A stretch of DNA of 10,681 nt from Flavobacterium sp. UBA6203 (GTDB lineage Bacteria > Bacteroidota > Bacteroidia > Flavobacteriales > Flavobacteriaceae): positions 1-10,681 of the forward strand of contig DIST01000056.1 in the NCBI GenBank assembly GCA_002421645.1, written 5' to 3'. The translations under genes and the position numbers were made by a program. Every line of letters begins with the position of its first letter. Positions within the stretch are counted from its first letter, which is position 1. Below the pieces are notes generated by a model, which was not told the DNA's origin, did no database searches, and saw only the letters and a list, made by a program, of their open reading frames with translations. Positions 1 to 5,351 of this stretch are shown one piece after another.

Positions 1-245
1 CTCAAACAGATGAGCATGATTATGAGTTTAAGAAAAAGAACGCGATTAAATTTTTACAAGATGGTGCTAAATTAAAAGCATTTGTATTCTTTAAAGGGCG
101 TTCGATTATCTACAAAGAGCAAGGACAAATTTTATTATTACGTTTGGCTCAAGAATTGGAAGAGTTTGGAAAAGTAGAAGCGATGCCAGTTTTAGAAGGA
201 AAACGTATGATTATGTACATTGCTCCGAAGAAGAAAGGAAAATAA
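1..245 (+). CDS. infC: Translation initiation factor IF-3, C-terminal domain (5' truncated)
   Basis: The reading frame is open from base 3 and ends with TAA at 243-245, giving about 80 visible residues. The protein binds the 30S subunit, prevents premature 50S joining and checks start-codon pairing. The visible part is the C-terminal IF3 domain. It contains a [20 protein letters not shown] segment followed by KGR, then [20 protein letters not shown], and a basic tail APKKKGK, all typical of IF3. The N-terminal domain and start codon lie upstream of the window, so its usual non-canonical start cannot be checked. It is followed 63 bp later by rpmI and then rplT, the classic infC-rpmI-rplT order, which supports the assignment strongly. 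Confidence 0.96.
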   Translation, partial: QTDEHDYEFKKKNAIKFLQDGAKLKAFVFFKGRSIIYKEQGQILLLRLAQELEEFGKVEAMPVLEGKRMIMYIAPKKKGK

Positions 246-267
246 GAGATTGCCTGCAAACTCTTTT
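245..267 (+). promoter_or_regulatory. Hairpin followed by short T run between infC and rpmI (possible attenuator)
   Basis: AGAG (245-248) pairs with CTCT (261-264). An A-A mismatch follows, then TTG (250-252) pairs with CAA (257-259) around a CCTG loop, and TTT follows directly. The stem is short and contains a mismatch, so termination would be weak at best. Its position right after the infC stop codon fits partial attenuation or mRNA processing within the operon. This is inference from base pairing only. Confidence 0.25.
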
Positions 268-308
268 GAAAAATAATAAGTAAGATAGATTATAAATACA
301 GGAAGAAA

Positions 309-506
309 ATGCCTAAAATGAAAACAAAATCTAGTGCTAAGAAACGATTCAAAGTTACTGGTTCTGGAAAGATCAAAAGAAAACACGCTTTTAAAAGTCA
401 CATTTTGACTAAAAAATCTAAAAAGCGTAAATTAGCTTTAACTCACTCTACATTGGTTCACCCAACAGATGAGAGAAGCATTAAACAACAATTAAATTTA
501 ATTTAA
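309..506 (+). CDS. rpmI: 50S ribosomal protein L35
   Basis: This is a 65-residue, very basic protein of the length usual for L35 and a structural part of the large ribosomal subunit. It begins [20 protein letters not shown] and continues with [20 protein letters not shown], the family signature of lysine-rich RNA-binding segments. The C-terminus has the expected V-H-P-T-D-E pattern close to the end. The ATG at 309 follows an AGGAAGAAA purine stretch. It sits between infC and rplT, so gene order and sequence agree. Expression is probably coordinated with L20, which autoregulates this operon in several phyla; whether that holds here is unknown. Confidence 0.97.
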   Translation: MPKMKTKSSAKKRFKVTGSGKIKRKHAFKSHILTKKSKKRKLALTHSTLVHPTDERSIKQQLNLI

Positions 507-623
507 TCGTTGTTGGTTAAAACAATTTAGTAACCCTGGAGTGGGCTGTTTTGAATTCAGAATTTTGAGTTTAGAATTTAGAAGAATCGAAAGATCGCCT
601 TACTGCAAAAAACATTTAAAATT
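507..623 (+). promoter_or_regulatory. rpmI-rplT intergenic leader with mutually exclusive hairpins
   Basis: The 117-bp gap before rplT is unusually long for this operon. TTGTT (510-514) can pair with AACAA (521-525). Alternatively AAAACA (519-524) can pair with TGTTTT (547-552), enclosing a CCC (534-536) / GGG (543-545) hairpin with a TGGAGT loop. The two foldings share bases 521-524 and exclude each other. A low-complexity run of GAATTCAGAATTTTGAG type follows at about 553-583. L20-binding leader RNAs are known for this operon in other phyla, but I cannot align this sequence to them; a regulatory role is inference. Confidence 0.35.
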
Positions 624-968
624 ATGCCAAGAGCAACAAATTCAGTAGCTACTAAAGCTAGAAAAAAAAGAGTATTAAAACAAGCCAAAGGTTTCTTTGG
701 AAGACGTAAAAACGTTTGGACTGTAGCTAAAAACGCGGTAGAAAAAGCAATGGTTTATGCTTACCGTGATAGAAAACAAAACAAAAGAAACTTCCGTGCA
801 TTATGGATTATGCGTATTAACGCTGGTGCTCGTTTACACGGAATGAGTTATTCTCAGTTTATGGGGAAATTAAAAGCTAACAATATCGAATTGAACCGTA
901 AAGTTCTTGCTGATTTAGCTATGAACCACCCAGCTGCTTTCACAGCTATCGTTAACAAAATTAAATAA
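624..968 (+). CDS. rplT: 50S ribosomal protein L20
   Basis: This 114-residue basic protein is of standard L20 length. L20 binds 23S rRNA early in 50S assembly and in several bacteria also represses its own mRNA. The N-terminus [20 protein letters not shown], the following [20 protein letters not shown] segment and the [20 protein letters not shown] segment are family hallmarks. The C-terminal globular part has [20 protein letters not shown] and [12 protein letters not shown]. The ATG at 624 gives the canonical N-terminus. It is the last gene of the operon: an intrinsic terminator begins 35 bp after the stop codon. Codon use and length look normal. Confidence 0.98.
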   Translation: MPRATNSVATKARKKRVLKQAKGFFGRRKNVWTVAKNAVEKAMVYAYRDRKQNKRNFRALWIMRINAGARLHGMSYSQFMGKLKANNIELNRKVLADLAMNHPAAFTAIVNKIK

Positions 969-1002
969 TTACGTCTAACTCAGTTTATCTTACTTATATA
1001 TT

Positions 1003-1029
1003 AAACCCCGATGAAAATCGGGGTTTTTT
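1003..1029 (+). terminator. Intrinsic terminator of the infC-rpmI-rplT operon
   Basis: A perfect 10-bp stem, AAACCCCGAT (1003-1012) with ATCGGGGTTT (1017-1026), closes a GAAA tetraloop, and the T tract runs to 1029. It lies 35 bp after the rplT stop. Because the stem begins with AAA and is preceded by A/T-rich DNA, it may also stop minus-strand transcripts arriving from the gene that ends at 1082. Confidence 0.93.
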
Positions 1030-1040
1030 ATTGGATTTAT

Positions 1041-1078
1041 TTGATTGTGGGAATGGAATGGAATTTTGCGTTATTGGG
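1041..1078. repeat. Degenerate 38-bp repeat, copy A
   Basis: This aligns without gaps to 1604-1641, with 30 of 38 positions identical by eye. The first 11 bases, TTGATTGTGGG, are identical, and most differences are C in copy B against T in copy A. Copy A lies just beyond the stop codon of the minus-strand gene at 1082-1594, and copy B lies just before its start, so that gene is bracketed by the repeat. Confidence 0.7.
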
Positions 1079-1081
1079 TTT

Positions 1082-1594
1082 TTATTCAGTTCTAATTGCT
1101 GTTACTAATTCTTTATAACCTTTATCGCTTAATAATCCCCATTTTACGAGTGCAATATTTGGAAAAATATCAATTTCTCCATCTAGACTAATGTCTACAT
1201 ATCCAATTTCATTTTCATCTTCGTCATAAAAAACTATAATTTTATCAAAATATGGAGTACCAATTTCCCCCCAATCATAATTTGTAGAATCATTAAGAAT
1301 TTTTATTATTCTTTCTGTTTGATTTTTTTCAAATTTATGAGTTAAGAAAGGAAATGAGTTATTAAAGATTTTTGAGCTTTTTGCATTTCCTTTCAAAAAT
1401 GTTCGATTATTTTTTGTGTCATTTTTCACCAAACTATCATAATTTGATTTGTCCGGTGTAATATTTACAGAATATTTATTTTGAAGTTTATCCTGAATTT
1501 TTTCCATATTTGGAAAAGTAAAGAAAGTATAAATTCCCCAAAGGAAAATAATTGATAAAAAAAGAAATATTAATATTTTTATTGGTTTCTTCAT
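1082..1594 (-). CDS. Membrane-anchored hypothetical protein
   Basis: The product has 170 residues and I do not recognise a named family. Residues 1-5 are basic (MKKPIK), and about residues 8-27 form one hydrophobic segment (ILIFLFLSIIFLWGIYTFF region), which suggests an N-terminal membrane anchor with the rest outside the cytoplasm. The C-terminal half looks like a small beta-rich domain: FDKIIVFYDEDENEIGYVDI, then DGEIDIFPN and the tryptophan-containing LVKWGLL. There are no cysteines and no obvious catalytic motif. The ATG at 1594 is preceded on its strand by AAAATATAATC, an A-rich start region usual for the phylum. The gene stands alone between two copies of a 38-bp repeat, which suggests it is an accessory gene carried as a cassette. 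It is strongly AT-rich. Confidence 0.75.
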   Translation of the reverse strand: MKKPIKILIFLFLSIIFLWGIYTFFTFPNMEKIQDKLQNKYSVNITPDKSNYDSLVKNDTKNNRTFLKGNAKSSKIFNNSFPFLTHKFEKNQTERIIKILNDSTNYDWGEIGTPYFDKIIVFYDEDENEIGYVDISLDGEIDIFPNIALVKWGLLSDKGYKELVTAIRTE

Positions 1595-1600
1595 GATTAT

Positions 1601-1680
1601 ATTTTGATTGTGGGCACGGAATGCAATTCCGCGCTAGCGGGTAGTAGCCATTGAAGCAAACCGCTGTTAGTGGCAGTTAT
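1601..1680. repeat. Structured boundary element (cassette-junction-like)
   Basis: This 80-bp non-coding segment contains copy B of the 38-bp repeat (1604-1641), a hairpin CGGAAT-GCA-ATTCCG (1617-1631, extendable to 1614-1634 with one mismatch), and CTAGCGG (1634-1640), which can pair with CCGCTGTTAG (1661-1670) leaving a 3-base bulge. It ends with GTTAGTGGCAGTTAT (1666-1680), which recurs inverted at 3188-3202. Its last bases supply the TAA stop of the neighbouring Nudix-like gene. It resembles an integron attC site in general shape, but the core boxes do not fit the consensus well and no integrase is present here. Confidence 0.55.
1666..1680 (+). repeat. 15-bp inverted repeat, left copy
   Basis: GTTAGTGGCAGTTAT matches the reverse complement of 3188-3202 at 14 of 15 positions. 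The pair encloses the Nudix-like and S41 peptidase genes exactly: this copy overlaps the stop codon of one gene, and the other lies 34 bp upstream of the start of the other. Confidence 0.65.
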
Positions 1681-2195
1681 TTTAGCTCATAAAATTCTTC
1701 TGAAAATTCAATACTACCATCATTCCATTTCTTAATAGCTCCTCCCCATAAATTATTTTTATTTTTTATAATTTTAGAAATGATTAGTTTCATTTCTTGA
1801 TAAGGTATAATTGAGAGAGCCTTTTCTATAGTAAACCAACCTATGTCTTCACAACTTTTGGGAACTGTAAAATTTCCTTTCTCATAAAAAGCTGTATAGT
1901 AATGCATAATGGTTAAAGTTGGTCGGTTTTCATATTCAAAAGTAAACAAACCATTTAGTTTTTTATTTTCTACAAATATGCCATGTTCAGCTGCTAGTGT
2001 ATCTATCTGTTTTGATATTGTAATTGGTTGATTATATCTAGTCCCTGGTATCTCCCAAGCACCATTCCATTTTACCAGCATTACCTCATCATTATTATTG
2101 AATACTATTAATTTAATAAATGAATAATTGTCTTGTTGTGCAATTGATTGCAAACTGTAAAGAAATACAGTTAACATAAAAATGTAGTGTTTCAT
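1677..2195 (-). CDS. Secreted Nudix-fold protein with degenerate Nudix box
   Basis: The product has 172 residues. Residues 1-20 are a signal peptide (MKHYIFMLTVFLYSLQSIAQ), so the mature protein is exported. The body has a Nudix-like order: strand IKLIVFNNNDEVMLVKW, then GAWEIPG, then a helix ending LAAEHGI, then a strand with LFTFEYE. In a classical Nudix box (Gx5Ex7REUxEExGU) the RExxEE acids bind the catalytic metals. Here the matching segment reads DTLAAEHGI, so the first Glu is Thr and one of the EE pair is Ala. The glutamate after GTRYNQP is also missing. The protein is therefore probably not a standard pyrophosphohydrolase; it may bind a ligand or do different chemistry. It starts 5 bp after the S41 peptidase stop, so the two are co-transcribed and both are exported. 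Family assignment is moderate. Confidence 0.8.
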   Translation of the reverse strand: MKHYIFMLTVFLYSLQSIAQQDNYSFIKLIVFNNNDEVMLVKWNGAWEIPGTRYNQPITISKQIDTLAAEHGIFVENKKLNGLFTFEYENRPTLTIMHYYTAFYEKGNFTVPKSCEDIGWFTIEKALSIIPYQEMKLIISKIIKNKNNLWGGAIKKWNDGSIEFSEEFYELK

Positions 2196-2200
2196 ATTTA

Positions 2201-3154
2201 TTAATTATTAATCCATTTAATAGCAGTTGATAAGGTTTCGCTATCTGTACAAGAAAAATCAGGAGTAATTGATTTACCATACTTTGTTTTGTTTTTGTCT
2301 GCAAAAACAGTGGTAGCTAAGTTGATACGTGAACCATCAGATAATAAAAATGACTCACATCCTGTAGATACTCCAAAAGTCGGAGTCCCAAAAAGTCTAG
2401 CATTTTCATACCCTTTAAATAAAACGGATATGGCTTCTCCTGAACTTGCAGTTTTATTATTTATTAATACCGCAATCTTATTTTTACCGAATAAAGAAAA
2501 TTTATCTTTGTTTTCTTCAAGTAAAACAGTATCTGTATATATTTTCCCATTCTCAAACCTCCATTCAACTGCTTTATTTTCAGCATCAAAAAAATAACCT
2601 TGCGTTCCAGTATCTAAAAAAGAGCTAATAGCTGCCATCATTGGCCACATATTACCACCGAAATTATCTCTTAAATCAACAATCCAACCTCTTATACTAG
2701 GATTGTTTTGTTTGTAAATTTTATCAGTAATAGATTTTATGTATTGCTTTGTTTTAAATTCATCACCTATGCAGAATGTGATTCTTATATATCCAATATC
2801 TGTTGGTGTTTTTTCATCTTTCAGCGTTGGCAATGGTTTTTCCTCATTTTCTTGTATCGCTTGAGCAAAATAACTATGATTATCTTTTAGTAAAGAAATG
2901 GCATAATTGATAGCGGGATAAGTATCTTCTACTTTTTGACTATTTTTAGCCATCCTAAAAATATTATCTTCAAATTCATTCCAATTTATTTTATATTTAT
3001 TTATAGATTTCTTTTTTAGTAAAGTCAATACTTCTTTTATATATTTTTCAGATTCGGCAGAAATATTGTGTGAGTTAGGTTTTATACAGGAAAGTAATAA
3101 AAGGACCAAAAATAGAGTGTAAAAATATTTGCTTTTATATATAATATGTTTCAT
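2201..3154 (-). CDS. S41 family peptidase, lipoprotein (tricorn/IRBP-like)
   Basis: The 317-residue product has a lipoprotein signal peptide: a basic start, a hydrophobic run at about 11-21 and LLSC with Cys23 as the likely lipidated residue. An N-terminal helical region contains LLKDNHSYF (His93, matching the DGHS site). The core has DLRDNFGGN at 160-168, which corresponds to the family DLRxNxGG strand and oxyanion loop. TASSGE at 235-240 carries the nucleophilic Ser, and GTPTFGVSTG spans 256-265. The lysine found after TxG in CtpA-type Lys-Ser enzymes is absent, so a tricorn/IRBP-type Ser-His arrangement is more likely. There is no PDZ domain. It is the first gene of a two-gene unit with the secreted Nudix-like protein. 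The substrate is unknown; an envelope location follows from the lipobox. Confidence 0.88.
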   Translation of the reverse strand: MKHIIYKSKYFYTLFLVLLLLSCIKPNSHNISAESEKYIKEVLTLLKKKSINKYKINWNEFEDNIFRMAKNSQKVEDTYPAINYAISLLKDNHSYFAQAIQENEEKPLPTLKDEKTPTDIGYIRITFCIGDEFKTKQYIKSITDKIYKQNNPSIRGWIVDLRDNFGGNMWPMMAAISSFLDTGTQGYFFDAENKAVEWRFENGKIYTDTVLLEENKDKFSLFGKNKIAVLINNKTASSGEAISVLFKGYENARLFGTPTFGVSTGCESFLLSDGSRINLATTVFADKNKTKYGKSITPDFSCTDSETLSTAIKWINN

Positions 3155-3187
3155 CTTAAAATTGCGTTAGATTCTAGAGTCTGTGCT

Positions 3188-3202
3188 ATAATTGCCACTA
3201 AC
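3188..3202 (-). repeat. 15-bp inverted repeat, right copy
   Basis: ATAATTGCCACTAAC is the reverse complement of GTTAGTGGCAATTAT and differs from the left copy at 1666-1680 by one base. It lies 33 bp beyond the S41 peptidase start codon, marking the right boundary of the proposed accessory unit. Confidence 0.65.
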
Positions 3203-3215
3203 TAACAAATATTAT

Positions 3216-3223
3216 CAAATATA
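3216..3223 (-). promoter_or_regulatory. Possible -7 element for the S41 peptidase gene
   Basis: On the minus strand the sequence reads TATATTTG, an exact match to the Bacteroidota -7 consensus TAnnTTTG, about 60 bp upstream of the peptidase start. I find no TTG at the expected -33 distance, so the call is weak. It lies just outside the inverted repeat, so if real, the unit would be transcribed from flanking DNA. Confidence 0.3.
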
Positions 3224-3305
3224 AACAACTTTTATTATTAATTATAATTATTCGATAATAGCCTTACTAAAGAATTCAATACCTTTACACTTTAAAAACA
3301 ATACT

Positions 3306-4211
3306 TTGAATACTACCAAAACCATAACCGGCTTTCATCCGAAAAACAAGCACCACGGCAAATACGATTTCAAAACTTTAATTGCGGCCAATCCTGATTT
3401 AGCGCCATTTGTTGCGGTGAATGAATTTGGAACAGAAACCATTGATTTTGCGAATCCTGATGCGGTGAAAATGTTGAACAAAGCCTTGTTATTGCATTTT
3501 TATGGTTTGAAGAATTGGGACATTCCAAAAGGATTTCTTTGTCCGCCTATTCCTGGACGTGCGGAATACATTCATCAAGTTGCCGATGTTTTAGCAGATA
3601 CGTATGGAACAATTCAAACCAAGCATAAAATTCGCATTTTAGATGTCGGAATTGGTGCGAATTGTATTTATCCGATTATTGGTGTATCGGAATACGATTG
3701 GCGCTTTGTGGGTAGTGAAGTTGACAAACAAGCTTTTGAAGCGGCTCAGGAAAATATCAATTCAAATCAGAAATTAAAAGAAAACGTTACGTTGCGATTG
3801 CAAACGTCAAAACGAAACATTTTCAAGAATATCATTCTTCCAGAAGATCAATTTGATATGACGATTTGTAATCCACCTTTCCATAGTTCGAAGGAAGAAG
3901 CTAATAAAGGCACGATTCGCAAAAACAAAAACTTAGGTATTGAAGATTCGAAAAAACCAACATTGAACTTTGGTGGCGTAAATTCAGAACTTTGGTGCGA
4001 AGGTGGCGAACTGACGTTCATCAGCAATATGATTTATGAAAGTGTGCATTTTAAAGCGCAAGTAAAATGGTTTTCGTCGTTAGTTTCTAAAAAAGATAAT
4101 CTAAAACCGTTGCTTTCGCATCTTAAAAAAGTAAAAGCTACATACCAAATTACAGAAATGAAACATGGGAATAAAGTGAGTAGAATTTTGTTTTGGACTT
4201 TTAAAGATTAA
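3306..4211 (+). CDS. rlmF: 23S rRNA (adenine-1618-N6)-methyltransferase
   Basis: RlmF (YbiN) uses S-adenosylmethionine to make m6A1618 in 23S rRNA. The 301-residue product carries the family N-terminal signature HPKNKHHGKYDF at 11-22, which RlmF shares across phyla. It also has the SAM-binding motif I LDVGIGANCIYP at 112-123 with an acidic motif II end at Glu138, and the N6-adenine methyltransferase motif IV NPPF at 189-192 followed by HSS. Late elements GGVNSELWCEGGELTFI and WFSSLVSKKDNLKPL are also typical. The start is TTG at 3306; there is no ATG nearby in frame, and the next Met is residue 56, beyond the signature. The product is full length for the family. A DUF1569 gene follows after 3 bp, so the two form an operon. 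Confidence 0.93.
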   Translation: MNTTKTITGFHPKNKHHGKYDFKTLIAANPDLAPFVAVNEFGTETIDFANPDAVKMLNKALLLHFYGLKNWDIPKGFLCPPIPGRAEYIHQVADVLADTYGTIQTKHKIRILDVGIGANCIYPIIGVSEYDWRFVGSEVDKQAFEAAQENINSNQKLKENVTLRLQTSKRNIFKNIILPEDQFDMTICNPPFHSSKEEANKGTIRKNKNLGIEDSKKPTLNFGGVNSELWCEGGELTFISNMIYESVHFKAQVKWFSSLVSKKDNLKPLLSHLKKVKATYQITEMKHGNKVSRILFWTFKD

Positions 4212-4214
4212 ATT

Positions 4215-4679
4215 ATGCAGGAATTACATAAGCTTTTAAACAAATTACAATCGGATATTTCGTCTTTTGATAAAGTGAATTTAGCGATTTCTTCGGGAAG
4301 CGTGGGTTGGCATATTGCACATAGTTTAAAAACGATTGACCAAATTGTTATGGCTTGTAAACATTCGAATCCGTCGGAATACCAATGGCATTTTAATTTT
4401 AAACGCTTTTTATTTTTAAGTATTGCTAAAAAATTTCCGAGAGGAAAAGCAAGAGCTCCAAAAATCGTAAGACCTGAAGGTGATATTTCTTTTGAAAGCT
4501 TGACTTTGAGCATAGAAAATGTAATAGAAAATCTTAGAAATTGGGATAGTTTAGATAAAAATGTTCATTTTCCGCATCCTTATTTTGGGGTTTTAAATAA
4601 GAAAGAAACGGAAAACTTTTTAGTATTGCACACCAAACATCATTTGATGATTATTAAAGCTATACTGTTTAAAGAGTAA
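4215..4679 (+). CDS. DinB-like DUF1569 family protein
   Basis: This 154-residue cytoplasmic protein matches the DUF1569 branch of the DinB/YfiT four-helix metal-binding fold from memory. Visible signatures are SVGWHIAHSLKTIDQ with His33 and His36, FPRGKARAPKIVRP at about 74-87, HFPHPYFGVLN at about 118-128, and HTKHHLMIIKAIL near the C-terminus with His139, His142 and His143. The histidines are placed as expected for a divalent metal site, and relatives in the superfamily act as thiol transferases or are of unknown role. The substrate cannot be told from sequence. It follows rlmF by 3 bp. Its last 11 bp overlap, tail to tail, the end of the 7-TM gene on the other strand. Confidence 0.82.
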   Translation: MQELHKLLNKLQSDISSFDKVNLAISSGSVGWHIAHSLKTIDQIVMACKHSNPSEYQWHFNFKRFLFLSIAKKFPRGKARAPKIVRPEGDISFESLTLSIENVIENLRNWDSLDKNVHFPHPYFGVLNKKETENFLVLHTKHHLMIIKAILFKE

Positions 4680-5346
4680 AATCCTCAACTTCGTTTCCTT
4701 TTGAATTGATTTTAGAGGTAAAAAAAGCATATTCTCTGAAAATCATAAACTGAAATATAATGTAGAATATGCTATTAAAAATCCAAATATCTACATATGG
4801 TTTCTCAACCAATATTAACTCTAAATTTCCGTATAGGAAAATGGATATACTGCACAATAAGTATAAAATCAAACCTATAGAAAAATTGTAATAATAGTGT
4901 ACATTATCCAATTCTTTGTACAGAAAATAAAATGCATAAAACACCAAAATAAATGAAGTGGTGATGATTTCATATTCATTAAATTTCCAAAATAAATTAG
5001 GATTAGACACATACATAAAAGTCAAAATTCCCATTTGTAACAAATAAATAGATACTATTATTTTAGTAAAAGTTTTATTTGCTATAAGTGTACTGTACAG
5101 AAAACTCAAAAAAGAAAATTGAAAGATAAAATATATGTGGGAAATGAAGAAGTTTGAATTTGGCCTTATAATACCAATGATATGACAAGCTAATTCCGTA
5201 ATAGAAAGCGTAATTAGATAGAGTAAAAAAACTCTTGAGATTTGTTTCTGAATTTTTTTATTTTTCAAAAAAAGATAGGTGTTGAAAAACAAATAAAACA
5301 ATCCCAAAAGACTTATTCCGAAAGAAAATAAATATTTGCTTTCCAT
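4669..5346 (-). CDS. 7-TM membrane protein, paralog of the sensor-like protein at 8456-9079
   Basis: The product has 225 residues and about seven hydrophobic segments spread over its whole length, ending in a short charged tail (SKINSKGNEVEDFTL). I know no established name for it. It aligns along its full length to the 7-TM protein encoded upstream of the histidine kinase at 7665-8459. Both start near SKYL, have NPxLFxxFNxxE followed by TT, then YY...IGL..YL..S..IFL, and end with an aromatic-rich last helix. Unlike that copy it has no kinase next to it; it is instead the second gene of a two-gene unit with the secreted 425-residue protein, 5 bp downstream. It may be an orphan sensor or a partner for a kinase elsewhere. 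Calling it a sensor is inference from its paralog's context. Confidence 0.82.
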   Translation of the reverse strand: MESKYLFSFGISLLGLFYLFFNTYLFLKNKKIQKQISRVFLLYLITLSITELACHIIGIIRPNSNFFISHIYFIFQFSFLSFLYSTLIANKTFTKIIVSIYLLQMGILTFMYVSNPNLFWKFNEYEIITTSFILVFYAFYFLYKELDNVHYYYNFSIGLILYLLCSISIFLYGNLELILVEKPYVDIWIFNSIFYIIFQFMIFREYAFFTSKINSKGNEVEDFTL

Positions 5347-5351
5347 ATGTA

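Noticed and set aside
192..401. Minus-strand open frame opposite infC and rpmI
   Set aside because: It lies antisense to two essential genes, and its phenylalanine-rich product is what the reverse complement of Lys-rich ribosomal protein codons gives.
2113..2304. Minus-strand 63-aa open frame across the S41-Nudix junction
   Set aside because: It overlaps the ends of two well-supported genes in another frame and has no domain or start-region support.
2289..2597. Plus-strand open frame antisense to the S41 peptidase gene
   Set aside because: The minus strand here encodes a clear S41 catalytic core (DLRDNFGG, TASSGE), and the antisense product has no recognisable domain. It is a shadow frame.
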